Positions 1 to 7,515 of a DNA stretch of 12,653 nucleotides are shown one piece after another. Location of the stretch: NCBI GenBank assembly GCA_036635835.1, contig JAVWPP010000033.1, forward strand, positions 1-12,653. The letters are read 5' to 3'. How positions within the stretch are numbered: the stretch's first letter is position 1; each line of letters starts with the position of its first letter. The DNA is from JAVWPP01 sp036635835. Lineage in GTDB: Bacteria > Bacillota > Clostridia > TANB77 > CAG-465. The position numbers and the translations under genes were made by a program. Under the pieces are notes generated by a model. That model was given only the letters and a program-made list of their open reading frames with translations. It was not told the origin of the DNA and ran no database searches.

Positions 1-1269
1 TTATTTTTTATTTACTGCTTTTACTGCTTTAGCTATAACATTTGCATCTAAATCTGCAGTGAAAGATTCTTCTTTGTTTTGCATATTCTTAATGTTTACA
101 ATATTATTACTTATCTCATCTTCGCCAAGAGCAATTGTATATGCAGCATTTAATTTATCTGCTTGTTTCATTTGAGCTTTAAAGCTTCTGCCTAATATGT
201 CTACTTCTACAGATAGACCATATGCTCTAATGTCTGTTGCTAATTTATATGCAGTTTTCTCTTCTTTTTCTGAAAGATATGTAATGTATATATCTAGCTC
301 TTTTTGTATTTTGTTTTTTTCTAGGTCATCTAGAAGAAGTATTAATCTTTCCATACCTAGTCCAAAACCTACTGCTGGCGTTTTAGGACCTTGGCAAAGT
401 TCTACTAAAGTATCGTACCTGCCACCGCCACAAACTGTAAGGTCTAGAGTGTTTGAAACATATTCAAAAACAGTCCTATTGTAGTAGTCTAAACCTCTAA
501 CAATGTCTGGGTTTATATTATATTTTACATTTAAACTATCCAAAGTTTCTTTTACTTTTTCAAAATGATTGCTACAATCCTCGCACAAGTAGTCTGTTAT
601 GTTAGGCTTATTTTGTAATATTTCTTTACATTTCTTTTGCTTACAATCTATTATTCTAAGCGGATTCTTATAGAACCTAACTTTACAGTCTGAGCACATT
701 TCATCTAAATTATCTTTTAAGAAAGACTTTAGTTTTTCTATGTATTTTGCTCTACATGCAGTGCAACCAATTGAATTAATATTAAGGGTTACTTCATCTA
801 ATATGTCTAGTTTTTTAAAAAGTGCAAGCGGTATAAGTATAGCTTCTACATCTGCCATGTAGCTTGCAGAGCCTAGTATTTCTACGCCAAACTGATTGAA
901 CTCTCTATATCTTCCCTTTTGCATTTTTTCGTATCTGTATACATTACTTAGGTACCATAGCTTAACTGGTGACGGCGCTGAGCTCATTCCATTTTCTATG
1001 TATGCTCTTACTACTCCAGCTGTATTTTCTGGTCTTAGCGTAATGCTTCTTCCACCTCTATCTTCGAAAGTATACATTTCTTTATTTACTATATCTGTTT
1101 CATCTCCAACGCTTCTTGTAAAGAGCTCTGTACTTTCAAAAACCGGAGTTCTTATTTCAGACATATTGTATTCTTTAGCTACTTCTCTTATTTTAGATTC
1201 TACGTTTTGCCACTTAGCCATTTCTTCTAAATATATGTCTTTTGTTCCTTTTGGTTTTAAATATTTCAT
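1..1269 (-). CDS. hisS: Histidyl-tRNA synthetase
   Basis: This cytoplasmic class II aminoacyl-tRNA synthetase (422 residues) charges tRNA-His with histidine using ATP. Motif 1 starts with KGTKDIY near residue 7. Motif 2 is seen as VYRYEKMQKGRYREF around 110-124. The histidine-specific RGLDYY is at 258-263, GGGRYD at 281-286, and motif 3 is GFGLGMERL at 301-309. The remainder is the anticodon-binding domain. Length is normal for the family. An insertion carries four cysteine pairs (169/172, 192/195, 209/214, 229/232), a pattern I associate with clostridial HisRS and which could bind zinc; that role is inference. The ATG is preceded by AGGAG. It lies 20 bases after trmB and is the last gene of the secG operon inside the window. 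The stop codon is the first three bases of the window, so any downstream terminator is out of view. Confidence 0.98.
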   Translation of the reverse strand: MKYLKPKGTKDIYLEEMAKWQNVESKIREVAKEYNMSEIRTPVFESTELFTRSVGDETDIVNKEMYTFEDRGGRSITLRPENTAGVVRAYIENGMSSAPSPVKLWYLSNVYRYEKMQKGRYREFNQFGVEILGSASYMADVEAILIPLALFKKLDILDEVTLNINSIGCTACRAKYIEKLKSFLKDNLDEMCSDCKVRFYKNPLRIIDCKQKKCKEILQNKPNITDYLCEDCSNHFEKVKETLDSLNVKYNINPDIVRGLDYYNRTVFEYVSNTLDLTVCGGGRYDTLVELCQGPKTPAVGFGLGMERLILLLDDLEKNKIQKELDIYITYLSEKEEKTAYKLATDIRAYGLSVEVDILGRSFKAQMKQADKLNAAYTIALGEDEISNNIVNIKNMQNKEESFTADLDANVIAKAVKAVNKK

Positions 1270-1289
1270 ACTTTCTCCTTTCGTAGTTT

Positions 1290-1937
<648 letters not shown>

Positions 1938-1949
1938 TTTTTTGTTCTC

Positions 1950-2666
1950 CTATATTGCAAGCAGTAAAAGTGCTTTAGAAACTGAAAGGAAAAACGCAAG
2001 TATTATTATTACTATAAATATGTTATATACATTTACTTTTTTTATGTTTTCTTTCATTCCATTTTTCTTTTTTTCTTTATTTGTTAGTATTTTTTCTGCT
2101 TTATCGTCTTTTCCAAGTATTTTATATATTGCGGATTTAAAATCGTAAAAATTATATCCTAGTATTCCTCTATATCTATATTTTAGTCTTTCGTTTCTAT
2201 GTAGCGATGCTCCAAAACTTATTGCATATGCATACATAACTGCTTTTATTATAACGGCAATAAGGACAAAGGGCATAAATGCTTTATTTCCTAAATATAT
2301 AATTGGAATTACAGCCATATTCATTGCAAGAAAAGGTATAAGTAAATATGGTATATATATAAGGGGCATTATTGCAGCTACTATTATAATAACGCAGGCC
2401 ATAAGGTCTGAGCCTAGCTCTGCTCCAAAAGTTGCTGTAGTGCTTACTCCTGTTGCAGCTTTCATCATTTCTGCCATTTGCTCGCCTGTTGCTTTTGCAG
2501 TCCAAGTTGAGTAAAAATATAATATGCCACAAACAAATATACCTGCTACAATAGCTATTCTAGTTAGCATTCTTTTATCAAAACTTGCTATAAAGTCTTT
2601 GATCATATCTTTATAAAACTGTTTTATACTTTTACCACCTAGCTTATTATTTTTGCTTTTCTTCAT
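1950..2666 (-). CDS. Multi-pass membrane protein of unknown function
   Basis: I do not recognise a family for this 238-residue protein. It starts with a lysine-rich, probably cytoplasmic stretch of about 35 residues. Hydrophobic segments follow at roughly 37-55, 88-115 (possibly two), 117-153 (possibly two) and 211-236. A charged region at about 155-205 (YRYRGILGYNFYDFKSAIYKILGKDDK) lies between the last two and is probably cytoplasmic. A Yip1-like or SpoIIM-like fold was considered, but no diagnostic motif is visible. The ATG is preceded by GAGGTG at good spacing. It sits 13 bases after rnr and 12 before trmB, so it belongs to the operon and is co-expressed with RNase R and SecG. Its position gives no firm role. 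Confidence 0.8.
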   Translation of the reverse strand: MKKSKNNKLGGKSIKQFYKDMIKDFIASFDKRMLTRIAIVAGIFVCGILYFYSTWTAKATGEQMAEMMKAATGVSTTATFGAELGSDLMACVIIIVAAIMPLIYIPYLLIPFLAMNMAVIPIIYLGNKAFMPFVLIAVIIKAVMYAYAISFGASLHRNERLKYRYRGILGYNFYDFKSAIYKILGKDDKAEKILTNKEKKKNGMKENIKKVNVYNIFIVIIILAFFLSVSKALLLLAI

Positions 2667-2679
2667 ACTAACACCTCAA

Positions 2680-4965
2680 CTATTTTGCTCTTCTTTGATT
2701 TCTATTTCTGTTTTGATTTCTATTTTGATTTTTATTTCTACTTTCGTTTCCGTTTCTGTTTCTACTTTCGTTTCTGTTTCTATTTTCGTTTTGATTAAAT
2801 CTTTGTACAGGTTTTTTAATAGGTTTATTTTTTTGTCCTTCTATAACTGCTTGAAAATCTATTTGTCTTGCGTCTACATTTACATACGCAACTCTTATTT
2901 TTATTCTATCTCCTAGTTTAAACTGTCTTCCTGTTTTTCTTCCAACTAGCATATATCTTTCTTCTAAGAACTCGTAATAGTCGTCATTTAAAGACATCAT
3001 TGATATAAGTCCTTCTACTGTATTATCTAGCTTTACAAAGCATCCAAATGATGTTACAGAAGATATTACTCCTTCGAATATTTGACCTATTTTGTCTTTC
3101 ATATATTTAGCTTTGTACATGTCGTCTGCTTCTCTTTCTACTTCTGTAGATTTCTTTTCGCATTCTGAACTTGTCATAGAATATACAACAGATTTTGAGT
3201 ATAGGTCTTCTGAATCTTTATCGCTTAGCGTAAAGTTATTTTCTAGATATTTAGATATTACTCTATGTATAAATAGATCTGGATATCTTCTTATTGGCGA
3301 TGTAAAGTGGCAATAATATTTTGCACTTAAACCAAAATGCCCTAAGTTTTCGTGATTGTATTTTGCAATTTTTAAACTTCTAAGCATAAGTGTACAAATT
3401 ATATTTTTTTCTTTTTCATCTGTTGTTTCATCTAGTATTCTTTGTAACTCTTTTGAATTTACTTCTTTTAATCCTTTTATCTTTTTACCAAATAGGTTAA
3501 GCGCGCTATTTAATTTTGCTAGCTTTTCTTCGTCTGGTAGTTCATGAATTCTATAAATAAATGGTGCTTCTATACTAGACATTCTTTCTGCTACTGCCAT
3601 GTTAGCTGCAAGCATAAATGATTCTATTATTTTGTTTGCAATTGTAATATTGTATGGCTCAATTCCTGTTACGTTTCCAAGAGGATCTACTATTACTTTA
3701 GTTTCTGGAAGATCAAAATTAATAGCTCCTTCTTTTTGCCTTTTTATATTTAAAGCGTCTGATACTTCTTTCATTATCTGAAAGTCTTCTTTGTAGTCTT
3801 TGTATTTTTCTACTACTTCTTCGTCTTTATTTTCTATTATTTTATATACATCTGTATATGTCATTCTATGTTTTACGTTTATAATGGCTTTAAAAATTTC
3901 ACTTTCTAAAATGTTTCCTTCTTTATCTATATACATTTCTATAGATAAAGTGCATCTATCTTCGCCTTCGTTTAGGCTACAAATACCGTTAGATAGGACT
4001 TTAGGTAGCATAGGTATAACTTTAGCAGGCACATATGTACTTGTCCCTCTTTTAATAGCTTCGCTGTCTAAATTGCTTCCTTCTTTTACATAGTTACTTA
4101 CATCTGCAATATGTACTCCTAGCATGTATTTATCTTCTGAAATCTTTTTACAAATTACAGCATCGTCTAGGTCTTTGGCGTCTTCTCCATCTATAGTTAC
4201 AATTCTTTCGTTTCTAAGATCTCTTCTTTTTGCATACTCAAACTGCTCTACTACTTGGCTGATTTTGCTTGCTTCTTCTATAACTTCTTCTGGAAATTCT
4301 TCTGGCACGTTATATGCTCTTAGAAGTGAGTATATATCCATATTAGGATCATCTTTTTGTCCTAGTACTTCTATTATTTTTCCTTCTGCTTTTTTTGCGC
4401 CTTCTGGCCATTTTACTATTTCTACTACTACTTTGTCTCTGTCTTTAGCTACTCCAAGGTTCTTTTTAGGCACAAATATATCTTCGTATATTCTTTTGCT
4501 ATCTGCTATAACAAAGCCGTGGCTTTGGCCTTTTTGAAGCGTTCCTACTATAGTTTTGTTTGCTCTTTCTAATATTTTAACAACTCTGCCCTCTGCTTTG
4601 TTGCTGTCTGTTTTTATCTTTATTATCTTAGCTAAAACTGTATCTCCATTCATGGCAGATAGGCTGTTTTCTTTAGATACAAACATATCAAAAGAGTTTT
4701 CTGCTACGTCTGAAACATATAGAGCAAAGCCAAATCCTTTGGACTTAGCTTCATACCTACATTTATACATGTTAGCTTTTTTTGCAGATATATATTTTTT
4801 AGACTCATCTAAAACTAAATATCCTTCAGATACTAATAAATTTAGTACCTTTTCTAGCTCACTTTTTTCTGAAACCTTAAGCACTTCTGCTATTTCATTT
4901 ACAGTTAGTGATTGGTTTATTTCTTCCTCAAAAATTTTTTTGATGTTTTTAATTTCATTTTCCAT
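2680..4965 (-). CDS. rnr: Ribonuclease R (3'-5' exoribonuclease)
   Basis: RNase R degrades structured RNA from the 3' end and takes part in rRNA and mRNA quality control, including trans-translation. The 761 residues follow the family layout: a winged-helix segment at about 1-70, cold-shock OB domains at about 75-200, the RNB catalytic domain at about 245-575 and an S1 domain at about 632-712. The Mg2+-binding acidic cluster is TIDGEDAKDLDDAV, with Asp 259, 262, 265, 267 and 268. The S1 domain contains GVISSVTSFGCFVKL. The last 40 residues form an Asn/Arg-rich basic tail. The gene starts 14 bases after secG with only a weak purine-rich ribosome site (AGAAAGAAG), so it may depend partly on translation of secG. 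In many Firmicutes smpB follows rnr; here a membrane protein does. Confidence 0.97.
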   Translation of the reverse strand: MENEIKNIKKIFEEEINQSLTVNEIAEVLKVSEKSELEKVLNLLVSEGYLVLDESKKYISAKKANMYKCRYEAKSKGFGFALYVSDVAENSFDMFVSKENSLSAMNGDTVLAKIIKIKTDSNKAEGRVVKILERANKTIVGTLQKGQSHGFVIADSKRIYEDIFVPKKNLGVAKDRDKVVVEIVKWPEGAKKAEGKIIEVLGQKDDPNMDIYSLLRAYNVPEEFPEEVIEEASKISQVVEQFEYAKRRDLRNERIVTIDGEDAKDLDDAVICKKISEDKYMLGVHIADVSNYVKEGSNLDSEAIKRGTSTYVPAKVIPMLPKVLSNGICSLNEGEDRCTLSIEMYIDKEGNILESEIFKAIINVKHRMTYTDVYKIIENKDEEVVEKYKDYKEDFQIMKEVSDALNIKRQKEGAINFDLPETKVIVDPLGNVTGIEPYNITIANKIIESFMLAANMAVAERMSSIEAPFIYRIHELPDEEKLAKLNSALNLFGKKIKGLKEVNSKELQRILDETTDEKEKNIICTLMLRSLKIAKYNHENLGHFGLSAKYYCHFTSPIRRYPDLFIHRVISKYLENNFTLSDKDSEDLYSKSVVYSMTSSECEKKSTEVEREADDMYKAKYMKDKIGQIFEGVISSVTSFGCFVKLDNTVEGLISMMSLNDDYYEFLEERYMLVGRKTGRQFKLGDRIKIRVAYVNVDARQIDFQAVIEGQKNKPIKKPVQRFNQNENRNRNESRNRNGNESRNKNQNRNQNRNRNQRRAK
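2683..2802 (-). repeat. Degenerate short repeats encoding the RNase R tail
   Basis: The final 40 codons of rnr are built from degenerate 6- and 12-base units (plus-strand forms such as TTTCTGTTTCTA and TTTCGTTTCTG). They encode strings like NRNESRNRN and NQNRNQNRNRNQ. About 15 of the 40 residues are Asn and 11 are Arg. Such units can expand or contract by slippage, so tail length may differ between strains. Confidence 0.75.
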
Positions 4966-4979
4966 TTAATACTTCTTTC

Positions 4980-5219
4980 TTACTTAATTATTGCAATTGT
5001 TGTTAAGAAACAAAGTATAACAAATACAAGTGCAAATACAACAGTTAATTTGCTAAGTAAACCATCTAATGTATTGCTTTTATTAGCACCATAGAATGTG
5101 TTACCTCCAGTTACTGCTGAAGCGCCTTCTTTTGAATTTTGCATCATTACAATTACAGTTAAAATACCAGCAACTACTATTGTTGCTATAGATAACATCC
5201 ACGCGTATATTCCCATCAT
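4980..5219 (-). CDS. secG: Preprotein translocase subunit SecG
   Basis: SecG is the small auxiliary subunit of the SecYEG channel in the cytoplasmic membrane and assists SecA-driven export. The 79 residues show the family pattern: a hydrophobic helix at about 5-26 ending in VIVMMQNSKEG, a glycine- and asparagine-rich loop with a FYGANKSNTLDG segment (compare FFGxNKxxTLEG in homologues), and a second helix at about 58-78. Two ATG codons are adjacent at the start. The first gives the listed length, and GGGGG lies about 9 bases upstream. It is the first gene of the secG-rnr-(membrane protein)-trmB-hisS operon and has a clear promoter just upstream. The secG-rnr order is common in Firmicutes and supports both calls. 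Confidence 0.93.
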   Translation of the reverse strand: MMGIYAWMLSIATIVVAGILTVIVMMQNSKEGASAVTGGNTFYGANKSNTLDGLLSKLTVVFALVFVILCFLTTIAIIK

Positions 5220-5245
5220 AATTAATTACCCCCAATTTCCCACTC

Positions 5246-5274
5246 ATTATATCATAGTATTGTAGTATTTTCAA
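5246..5274 (-). promoter_or_regulatory. Sigma-A promoter of the secG operon
   Basis: On the minus strand there is a -35 TTGAAA (5269-5274), a 17-base spacer and a perfect -10 TATAAT (5246-5251). A TG one base before the -10 makes it an extended -10. The leader to secG is about 20 bases. No other convincing promoter is visible between here and hisS. Confidence 0.85.
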
Positions 5275-5321
5275 TATGTTTATACTTTTTTAAGTGATTT
5301 TTATTTTCTTTTTTTGGGTGC

Positions 5322-5351
5322 AAAAAAACGCCAAAATGTTGGCGCTTTTTT
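5322..5351 (-). terminator. Intrinsic terminator after the 144-residue orphan
   Basis: A stem CGCCAA/TTGGCG with a 4-base loop (5329-5344) is flanked by seven A on one side and seven T on the other, so it could work in both directions. On the minus strand it follows the orphan's stop directly and precedes the secG promoter, separating the two units. Confidence 0.88.
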
Positions 5352-5357
5352 TAAATA

Positions 5358-5792
5358 TTAATTTGCATCTGCTGATCTATACTGTCCTTCTAAAACTGTT
5401 AATGCTGCAAATATAGAGTCTGCTAAAACTGTTGGGTGAATATTTCTATCTTCTACTTTAGAAACAACTGTTGCTTTAATGTATGCATCTTTACTGTCTA
5501 ATTTAGTTATTTTTATTTTTGCGTTTCTTACTACTTTGCATAAAGCTTTTAGTTTTGTGTTTTCTTCTACTGGTATATATTCCTCTATATACTGTGGCTG
5601 CACATTTACTAGGCTTTCTATTGCTGTTACTAAATTTTCTGATGTCTCTGCTTTTATTATTTGGCTGTTTTTAATTATACTAGTTGTAAATAGGTTACCA
5701 TCTTTAGAAATTACTAATGCATAATTTTTATTTATTATTAATTCCTCTATTTGATTTACTATTTCTTTTTCTAAAGCTGTTATTTTTTTCAT
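5358..5792 (-). CDS. Conserved-looking hypothetical protein, 144 residues
   Basis: I do not recognise a family. The protein looks soluble. An N-terminal helix (ALEKEIVNQIEELIINKN) leads into beta-rich sequence (YALVISKDGNLFTTSI), then a second strand-rich part (AKIKITKLDSKDAYIKATVVSKV), and a helical end (HPTVLADSIFAALTVLEGQYRSA). There is no signal peptide, membrane segment or cysteine cluster. The ATG has a GGAGG eight bases upstream. It is a complete single-gene unit, with a consensus promoter about 50 bases upstream of the ATG and a strong terminator directly after the stop, so it is probably well expressed. It is the only gene of region 2 without an E element upstream. Confidence 0.75.
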   Translation of the reverse strand: MKKITALEKEIVNQIEELIINKNYALVISKDGNLFTTSIIKNSQIIKAETSENLVTAIESLVNVQPQYIEEYIPVEENTKLKALCKVVRNAKIKITKLDSKDAYIKATVVSKVEDRNIHPTVLADSIFAALTVLEGQYRSADAN

Positions 5793-5841
5793 TTATTATA
5801 CCTCCAAATTTGGCTTGTATTTATTTTTTAACGCTTTTATA

Positions 5842-5870
5842 ATTATATCACCATAGTGTGGTTATGTCAA
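5842..5870 (-). promoter_or_regulatory. Sigma-A promoter of the 144-residue orphan
   Basis: Minus strand: TTGACA (5865-5870), 17 bases, TATAAT (5842-5847), with TG one base before the -10. Every consensus element is present, so strong constitutive expression is expected. Confidence 0.9.
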
Positions 5871-5906
5871 CAGTTTGATAGTTTTTTTCTTTATTTATGC
5901 TAATTT

Positions 5907-6299
5907 TTATATTACTAAGCTTTGGAATCTTGTTAATATGTATTCTTCTAGTTTTATTCCAAGGTCTATTATTTCATCTGGTCCAACGTATTTATATGCC
6001 TCATCTTTAGAGTCTATTAGTATGTATTCTGCGTCTTCTAGTATTTCTAGCACGATGTACTGTTTAGAAAGATCTAATATTTCTCTCATGTATCTTGTGC
6101 GCTTTATCATAGTATCTACGTCGTTTATTTGAACTTTTTTGAACTTTAATGCTCCGTAGTTTACGATGTATCTGTTTAGCTGCTCTCCTATTTTAACGTC
6201 TAGTTTTCTTTGTAGCTCTTTTTTCTTTTCGAAAGGAACTCTTATTTCTGATGTTGTTATTTCACTTTCGTAGTGTTTTATAAATTTTTCTAAATCCAT
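5907..6299 (-). CDS. Hypothetical protein, 130 residues, perhaps SUKH/SMI1-like
   Basis: The family is not established. The N-terminal half is helical and charged (MDLEKFIKHYESEI, then FEKKKELQRKLDVKIGEQLNRY). The C-terminal half alternates strands and helices and reads YIVLEILEDAEYILID, then DEAYKYVGPDEIIDLGIKLEEYILTRFQ. The pattern of a strand pair showing an acidic 'own value' followed by a helix at the end recalls SMI1/KNR4 (SUKH) proteins, which include immunity proteins, but this is an impression only. GGGAG precedes the ATG. Its leader carries an E element and an A-tract array. No terminator is visible after the stop, so transcripts may run on into the 144-residue orphan. Confidence 0.7.
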   Translation of the reverse strand: MDLEKFIKHYESEITTSEIRVPFEKKKELQRKLDVKIGEQLNRYIVNYGALKFKKVQINDVDTMIKRTRYMREILDLSKQYIVLEILEDAEYILIDSKDEAYKYVGPDEIIDLGIKLEEYILTRFQSLVI

Positions 6300-6306
6300 T
6301 TTTTTC

Positions 6307-6346
6307 TCCCTATTTTTTTATTTTTTTATTTTTAATTTTTTATTTT
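6307..6346 (-). repeat. A-tract array in the leader of the 130-residue gene
   Basis: Between E1 and the ribosome site the minus strand is almost only runs of 5-7 A broken by single T. A similar array lies at the same place in front of xth. It could keep the leader unstructured or act as a bent DNA tract; its role is unknown. Confidence 0.6.
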
Positions 6347-6416
6347 AAAACATATGAGTAACTTAATTCTCATTACCTATGTTTCCGTATCTAGTTAGTT
6401 ATATTTTATATATTTT
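6347..6416 (-). repeat. E element copy 1 (70 bases)
   Basis: First copy of an interspersed intergenic family. Its plus-strand marks are the left end AAAACATATGAG, core TTCTCATTA, core CCGTATCTAG and a decayed right end (ATATATTTT). The minus-strand orientation is assigned because the genes it precedes lie on that strand. It begins within a few bases of the predicted transcription start. Confidence 0.75.
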
Positions 6417-6426
6417 ATATCTATAT

Positions 6427-6435
6427 ATTATACCA
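6427..6435 (-). promoter_or_regulatory. Extended -10 promoter of the 130-residue gene
   Basis: Minus strand TGGTATAAT is an extended -10 (TGnTATAAT). No good -35 lies 17 bases upstream; the TTGACA seen is only 7 bases away. The -10 starts 15 bases after the xth stop, so the start point would be near 6420. Confidence 0.6.
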
Positions 6436-6446
6436 CAGCTGTCAAT

Positions 6447-7199
6447 CTAGATAAGCTCTAGGCCTACTGGGCAGTGATCGCTACCATATATTTCACTGTA
6501 TATGCTAGCCTCTTTTATACTGCTTTTTAAGGCTTCTGAAACTATAAAGTAATCTATTCTCCAGCCAGTGTTGTTTTTTCTTGAGTTTGTTACGTATGAC
6601 CACCAAGAATATGCACCTGTTTTGTCTTTATACAAATATCTAAAAGTGTCTATAAATCCGCTAGATAGAAGGTCTGTCATCTTGTTTCTTTCGTCATCTG
6701 TAAAGCCTGCGCTATGTCTATTTGTTTTAGGATTTTTTAAATCTATTTCTTCATGCGCTACGTTTAAATCTCCGCATATTATAACTGGTTTTGTTTCGTT
6801 TAGCTTAAGTAGTTTTTCTCTAAATGCGTCTTCCCACTTCATTCTGTATTCTAGTCTTTCTAGCTCTTTTTTAGAATTTGGTGTGTATACATTTACTAGG
6901 TATTTGTCTTTGTATTCTAAGATTATAACCCTACCTTCGTGGTCATGCTCATCTATTCCTAGGCCGTATGTAACGTTTAGTGGCTTTTCTTTTGTAAATA
7001 CAGCTGTTCCTGAGTAACCTGCTTTGTCTGCGCTGTTCCAGTACTGATAGTATCCTTCTAGCTCTACTTCTAGCTGCCCTTCTTTCATTTTTGTTTCCTG
7101 CACGCAAAATATGTCTGCTTTTTCTTCTTTGAAAAAGTCTACGAATCCTTTTTTATATGCGGCTCTAAGGCCGTTTACGTTCCATGATATTAGCTTCAT
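6447..7199 (-). CDS. xth: Exodeoxyribonuclease III / AP endonuclease
   Basis: This enzyme cuts DNA 5' of abasic sites and removes 3'-blocking groups in base excision repair; the Bacillus name is exoA. At 250 residues it is full length. The active-site set of the EEP superfamily is complete: Asn7 (SWNVNG), Glu35 (QETKM), Tyr105 (VYTPNS), Asp144 and Asn146 (GDLNVAH), Asp216 (WRIDYF), Asp241 and His242 (SDHCPV). The WWSY at 199-202 is also typical. The ATG follows AAAGGAG. It is transcribed alone from a perfect promoter about 170 bases upstream, with a long leader containing an E element and A-tract array. No terminator is seen before the next gene's promoter, so read-through is possible. Confidence 0.97.
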   Translation of the reverse strand: MKLISWNVNGLRAAYKKGFVDFFKEEKADIFCVQETKMKEGQLEVELEGYYQYWNSADKAGYSGTAVFTKEKPLNVTYGLGIDEHDHEGRVIILEYKDKYLVNVYTPNSKKELERLEYRMKWEDAFREKLLKLNETKPVIICGDLNVAHEEIDLKNPKTNRHSAGFTDDERNKMTDLLSSGFIDTFRYLYKDKTGAYSWWSYVTNSRKNNTGWRIDYFIVSEALKSSIKEASIYSEIYGSDHCPVGLELI

Positions 7200-7208
7200 T
7201 TGTTCTCC

Positions 7209-7270
7209 TTTATTTTTTTATTTTTTTTATTTTTTATTTTTTTTATTATTTTTTTTCATTTTTTTATTTT
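7209..7270 (-). repeat. A-tract array in the xth leader
   Basis: The minus strand shows about eight runs of 5-8 A separated by single T or short interruptions, from directly after E2 to the ribosome site. The layout (promoter, E element, A-tracts, ribosome site) matches that in front of the 130-residue gene. Confidence 0.65.
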
Positions 7271-7341
7271 AAAACATATGCAAAACTTTATTCTCATTTA
7301 TATATATTGCCGTATATAGATAGATATCTTTTATATGTTTT
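7271..7341 (-). repeat. E element copy 2 (71 bases)
   Basis: This is the cleanest copy: left end AAAACATAT and right end ATATGTTTT form a perfect 9-base terminal inverted repeat. The core shows TTCTCATTTATATATATTG and CCGTATATAG. It lies inside the predicted xth leader, about 28 bases after the start point. Confidence 0.8.
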
Positions 7342-7375
7342 ACATAGAATTTATATATGTATTTTCTCTGCACTT

Positions 7376-7404
7376 ATTATATATTGCAGGAGGTAAATTG
7401 TCAA
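7376..7404 (-). promoter_or_regulatory. Sigma-A promoter of xth
   Basis: Minus strand TTGACA (7399-7404), 17 bases, TATAAT (7376-7381): perfect consensus. Transcription would begin near 7369, giving a leader of about 170 bases, unusually long for a housekeeping repair gene. Confidence 0.92.
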
Positions 7405-7473
7405 CGAAAAAACTAAAAGCGCGAAAAAAAAAAGAAAAAAGACAAGAAAAAAAAAATAAAAAAAAGATAAAAA

Positions 7474-7510
7474 AGATAAAAAAAAGATGAGTAAATTTAT
7501 ACTCATCTTT
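7474..7510 (-). terminator. Intrinsic terminator of the 399-residue gene
   Basis: Stem GATGAGTA/TACTCATC (7486-7493 with 7500-7507), lengthened by AAA/TTT to 11 pairs, with a 6-base loop. On the minus strand a long T run follows. It lies directly after the stop. From here to 7410 the plus strand is mostly A runs with no gene. Confidence 0.92.
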
Positions 7511-7515
7511 ATATA

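Noticed and set aside
5241..5290. Sixth E element upstream of secG (CTCATTATAT and ATATGTTT present)
   Set aside because: The first match is the secG -10 region; the CCGTAT core and left end are missing and spacing is wrong.
6427..6445. TTGACA close to TATAAT as a standard promoter of the 130-residue gene
   Set aside because: The spacer is only 7 bases; the extended -10 is the better explanation.
7271..7341. Purine-type riboswitch in the xth leader
   Set aside because: The CTCAT-rich stretch looked suggestive, but the conserved junction and the two pairing loops of that class are absent.
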